From: Thermoproteota archaeon
GTDB lineage: Archaea; Thermoproteota; Methanomethylicia; Culexarchaeales; Culexmicrobiaceae
Reading direction: 5' to 3'
NCBI GenBank assembly: GCA_003649145.1
Contig: QMQZ01000009.1
Location: forward strand, 1 to 7,827
DNA length: 7,827 bases
The notes under the pieces: generated by a model
Told to the model about the DNA's origin: nothing
The model's input: only the letters and a program-made list of their open reading frames with translations
Database searches by the model: none
Shown here: positions 6,187 through 7,827 of the stretch, piece by piece
Position numbering within the stretch: position 1 is the first letter of the stretch
Layout: each line of letters opens with the position of its first letter
Made by a program: the position numbers and the translations under genes

Positions 6187-7074
6187 TTATTTACGAGACA
6201 ATTCAACCTGATTTTGTATACCAACTTTTTTTACATGCAAAATTCCCAGCTTCTCCAATCTCTTAACCATTCTCCAAAGAGTGGTTCTAGGAATTTCTGG
6301 AAAGGCCTTTCTAAGTTTAGCCTCAAAAATTCTTCCACCTCTACTAGCAATGAACTTTAAAACCACCCTCTCATCGTCATTCAACTCAGGATGCTCCCTA
6401 AAAATCGATTCTATGTCGATTGATCTTTTCCTCTTGTGGATAATGAATGCCCCCGAGACTACTATCAAGGCAGCTAAAATTCCAACGATCATAAGTTCAA
6501 CCGGATATCTAGGCTTAACTTCCTCTGGAGGGGCTTCAGACGGGCCTGAAGTATCAGGCTTAAATGGAATGGCTGGCAAAATGTAACTAATCTCCCATGC
6601 GCCGGAGGACAAGTATAGCACTGTCCTATTAGCTTCACTAGTGATCACTGTTGGAACACTACTTAGATAGATGATCGTAGCTCCCTCAGGAAGTTTAACA
6701 GTCAAATTATATGGTGAATTAAAGGAAAGAGTCCAAACGCCAGCCTCCATACTAGTGAGCTCAAAGGTGTCGTATTCAACCACAATTTCTTTCGCACCTA
6801 AACTATAGATTTTCATGCTTGTATCCACAATTTCATAGTCAAGTAAAGTGTTATTCTCATCTAAGGCCAAGACGTTCTCCACTTTAGTTGACAGCAACTT
6901 TATGGTAATTGTCGGATAAGTTTCATTACATTTTAGCCTCTGTGTAACGTGAACTAATCCATCGCGATAAACTAGCAACTCGACGTAGTTATCATTGTAA
7001 GCGTAGCCATAGAATAGTGAAGTCAAACTTATAACTAACACTAAAATGTACACTTGACATCCTCTAAGTATCAA
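6187..7074 (-). CDS. membrane-anchored winged-helix transcription regulator (putative)
   Basis: The 295-residue product has four visible parts: a signal peptide (about 1-25), an extracytoplasmic beta-rich domain (about 27-165) with four N-glycosylation sequons (N50, N74, N123, N149), a Pro/Glu-rich linker (170-190), and a transmembrane helix (about 192-212) followed by the stop-transfer HKRKR (213-217). The cytoplasmic C-terminus (about 229-293) is a winged helix-turn-helix: LNDDERVVLKFIASRGGRI, then IPRTTLWRMVKRLEKLGI as turn and recognition helix, then a wing. This architecture is known in archaeal one-component membrane regulators; ligand and targets are unknown. The start is TTG 7074 with GGTGA six bases upstream. 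An alternative is GTG 7053 (seven residues shorter) behind GAGG. The gene may respond to an envelope signal and could control the convergent surface-protein gene, which is inference. Confidence 0.82.
   Translation of the reverse strand: MILRGCQVYILVLVISLTSLFYGYAYNDNYVELLVYRDGLVHVTQRLKCNETYPTITIKLLSTKVENVLALDENNTLLDYEIVDTSMKIYSLGAKEIVVEYDTFELTSMEAGVWTLSFNSPYNLTVKLPEGATIIYLSSVPTVITSEANRTVLYLSSGAWEISYILPAIPFKPDTSGPSEAPPEEVKPRYPVELMIVGILAALIVVSGAFIIHKRKRSIDIESIFREHPELNDDERVVLKFIASRGGRIFEAKLRKAFPEIPRTTLWRMVKRLEKLGILHVKKVGIQNQVELSRK
6226..6232 (+). terminator. possible oligo-T terminator
   Basis: A run of seven T on the plus strand, 56 bases after the stop of the exported helical protein gene and inside the 3' end of the convergent wHTH gene. 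Archaeal transcription often ends at such runs without a hairpin. It is the best candidate seen here, as the gap between the two genes is only 16 bp. Confidence 0.35.
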
Positions 7075-7374
7075 GGATTCTCACCACTTCCAATTTTTAT
7101 GTGGCAGATAAAATTAAAGATATTGTTGATGTTAGCAGAATAACCTCCCGAGCATAATGATATAGGTTAAGATACTTGATCAAAATTTCTAGTAGTACTG
7201 CCAAGCAAGTCAGAGATCAGATTGCTCCACAAGTTAGGGAAAACCTCCTTAACAAGAAGCAATTTCCCTTAAGTATGTGAGATAACTGCGCTTTAAATGG
7301 CAAGATAAGTATCAATGACCTCGAATTAAGTTTATAACTAACGATGCAATGAATATTTCCCAGGCTAGCACAGA
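7075..7374. other. intergenic region without a convincing gene
   Basis: This stretch of about 300 bp lies between the wHTH gene and tRNA-His. On the minus strand, a TATA-like TTTAATTTTA (7109-7118) suits a wHTH transcript start near 7087. The region also holds an 8-bp palindrome TTGATCAA (about 7174-7181), a minus-strand Shine-Dalgarno-like AGGAGGT (7243-7249) ahead of only a 21-codon TTG frame (7167-7232), and the tRNA-His promoter at the right. No C/D-box RNA or longer frame was recognised. Confidence 0.5.
7323..7338 (+). promoter_or_regulatory. tRNA-His promoter (BRE/TATA)
   Basis: GAATTAAG followed by TTTATAAC forms a BRE/TATA-like element. A start about 26 nt downstream of the box centre falls near 7360, roughly 15 bases before the mature tRNA-His end, which fits an archaeal tRNA gene with a short leader. 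Confidence 0.55.
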
Positions 7375-7450
7375 GGCCGGGGTAGCTCAGTCTGGTTAGA
7401 GTGCTGGCCTGTGGAGCCAGTGGTCGCGGGTTCAAATCCCGCCCCCGGCC
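7375..7450 (+). tRNA. tRNA-His (anticodon GTG)
   Basis: A complete, intron-less cloverleaf. The acceptor stem GCCGGGG (7376-7382) pairs perfectly with CCCCGGC (7443-7449). The anticodon stem CTGGC/GCCAG (7404-7408, 7416-7420) encloses loop CTGTGGA with anticodon GTG at 7411-7413. The T arm is GCGGG-TTCAAAT-CCCGC. G at 7375 is the genome-encoded G-1 and faces the discriminator C73 (7450), the identity pair of tRNA-His. CCA is not encoded (CTC follows). Confidence 0.97.
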
Positions 7451-7502
7451 CTCATGTTCTATACAGTATAGCACGCGTCGTTGGAACCTACTTCTTAGGT
7501 GC

Positions 7503-7517
7503 GAGAAACTTTTATTA
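7503..7517 (+). promoter_or_regulatory. tRNA-Ala promoter (BRE/TATA)
   Basis: GAGAAACTTTTATTA places a purine-rich BRE directly before a TATA-like element centred near 7513, about 30 bases upstream of the tRNA-Ala 5' end. The tRNA therefore probably has its own promoter rather than relying on read-through from tRNA-His. Confidence 0.55.
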
Positions 7518-7542
7518 TGACCAAATATTTTAACCTGTTATT

Positions 7543-7619
7543 GGGCCGGTAGCTCAGCCTGGAAGAGCACCTGCCTTGCACGCAGGGGGTCGCGGGTTCA
7601 AATCCCGCCCGGTCCACCA
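7543..7619 (+). tRNA. tRNA-Ala (anticodon TGC)
   Basis: A complete, intron-less cloverleaf. The acceptor stem GGGCCGG (7543-7549) pairs with CCGGTCC (7609-7615) and contains the G3-U70 wobble (7545 with 7613), the hallmark identity element of alanine tRNA. The anticodon stem is CCTGC/GCAGG, with loop CTTGCAC and anticodon TGC at 7577-7579. The T arm is GCGGG-TTCAAAT-CCCGC, identical to that of the neighbouring tRNA-His. The discriminator is A73 (7616), and CCA follows in the genome at 7617-7619. Confidence 0.97.
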
Positions 7620-7761
7620 TCTTAAGCTTTCTGAAATTTCTAATTGATGATTAAAATTTCATGTTAAGTTTTGATCTTTGATAGGTAGCTTTCTTATTGA
7701 TGGAGGAGTGTGTTTATGGAATTGTTAGAATTTTGGAAAAAATGGGAGTAGGCTAATTTTT
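7620..7761. other. AT-rich intergenic region with minute reading frames only
   Basis: A T-rich stretch after tRNA-Ala (CTTAAGCTTTCTGAAATTTC) may serve in its termination. Further right, a GGAGGAG (7702-7708) precedes an 11-codon ATG frame (7716-7751), and an overlapping 18-codon frame begins at 7700. Both are too short to call as genes. Confidence 0.4.
7737..7742 (-). terminator. possible oligo-T terminator of the right-edge gene
   Basis: Six T on the minus strand, about 20 bases after the TGA stop of the truncated minus-strand gene at the right edge. A hairpin-free oligo-T run of this kind is a common archaeal terminator. Evidence is position only. Confidence 0.35.
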
Positions 7762-7827
7762 TCACTTTTTTCTTATGAATATTAGGGCGAGCAGTGCTAT
7801 GGCTGCGATCGATGCTGCTATAATGTA
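7762..7827 (-). CDS. C-terminal end of a membrane-anchored protein (partial)
   Basis: The minus strand is open from the window edge to a TGA at 7762-7764, giving 21 residues. They consist of an Ala/Ile/Leu-rich hydrophobic helix (beginning YIIAASIAAIALLAL) ending in the basic IFIRKK. This is the standard C-terminal membrane anchor with a positive inside tail, seen in archaeal type I surface proteins and binding proteins. It continues beyond the window, so the product cannot be named. Codons are ordinary and the stop is followed by an oligo-T run. A random open stretch is possible given the length, but the hydrophobic-then-basic pattern ending at a stop argues for a real gene. Confidence 0.6.
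   Translation of the reverse strand, partial: YIIAASIAAIALLALIFIRKK

Noticed and set aside
7217..7474. 85-codon minus-strand ORF containing GRDLNPRP
   Set aside because: It is the well-known false translation antisense to a tRNA; it covers tRNA-His and has no coding character elsewhere.

Overview
The window reads as a piece of a thermophilic archaeal chromosome, most probably from the Thermoproteota/TACK side. The left edge holds the 5' end of an archaeal 16S rRNA gene that is very GC-rich, while the protein genes are much lower in GC, a contrast typical of hyperthermophiles. The protein genes are archaeal in type: an archaeal UMP kinase, an aRF1/eRF1-family release factor, and a ValRS without the bacterial C-terminal coiled coil. 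TATA boxes and GGTGA/GAGGTG ribosome binding sites precede genes. The exact lineage cannot be fixed without a search.

Left part (1-2525). The 16S gene runs leftward out of the window. It is preceded by a leader of about 200 nt with two strong hairpins and a TATA box. Directly upstream in the same direction lies pyrH (UMP kinase). Divergent from pyrH is the aRF1 gene; the two share a short AT-rich control region.

Centre (2527-6170). valS is convergent with aRF1, with one base between the stop codons. A short intergenic region follows, carrying a tandem direct repeat next to a TATA box. It drives a gene for an exported, all-helical protein with three internal repeats, four N-glycosylation sequons and a collagen-like Gly-X-Y tail.

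Right part (6187-7827). Convergent with the exported protein gene is a signal peptide / extracellular beta domain / transmembrane helix / cytoplasmic winged-helix protein, a probable membrane-anchored transcription regulator. Then come about 300 bp without a convincing gene, tRNA-His(GTG), tRNA-Ala(TGC), and at the right edge the C-terminal 21 codons of a minus-strand membrane protein that is not visible as a long ORF.

Most of the window is translation machinery (16S, aRF1, ValRS, two tRNAs) plus pyrimidine nucleotide supply. The least ordinary parts are the surface protein / membrane regulator pair with its repeat-bearing promoter, and two signature-motif deviations: NIKD instead of NIKS in aRF1, and MMHKA instead of KMSKS in ValRS.
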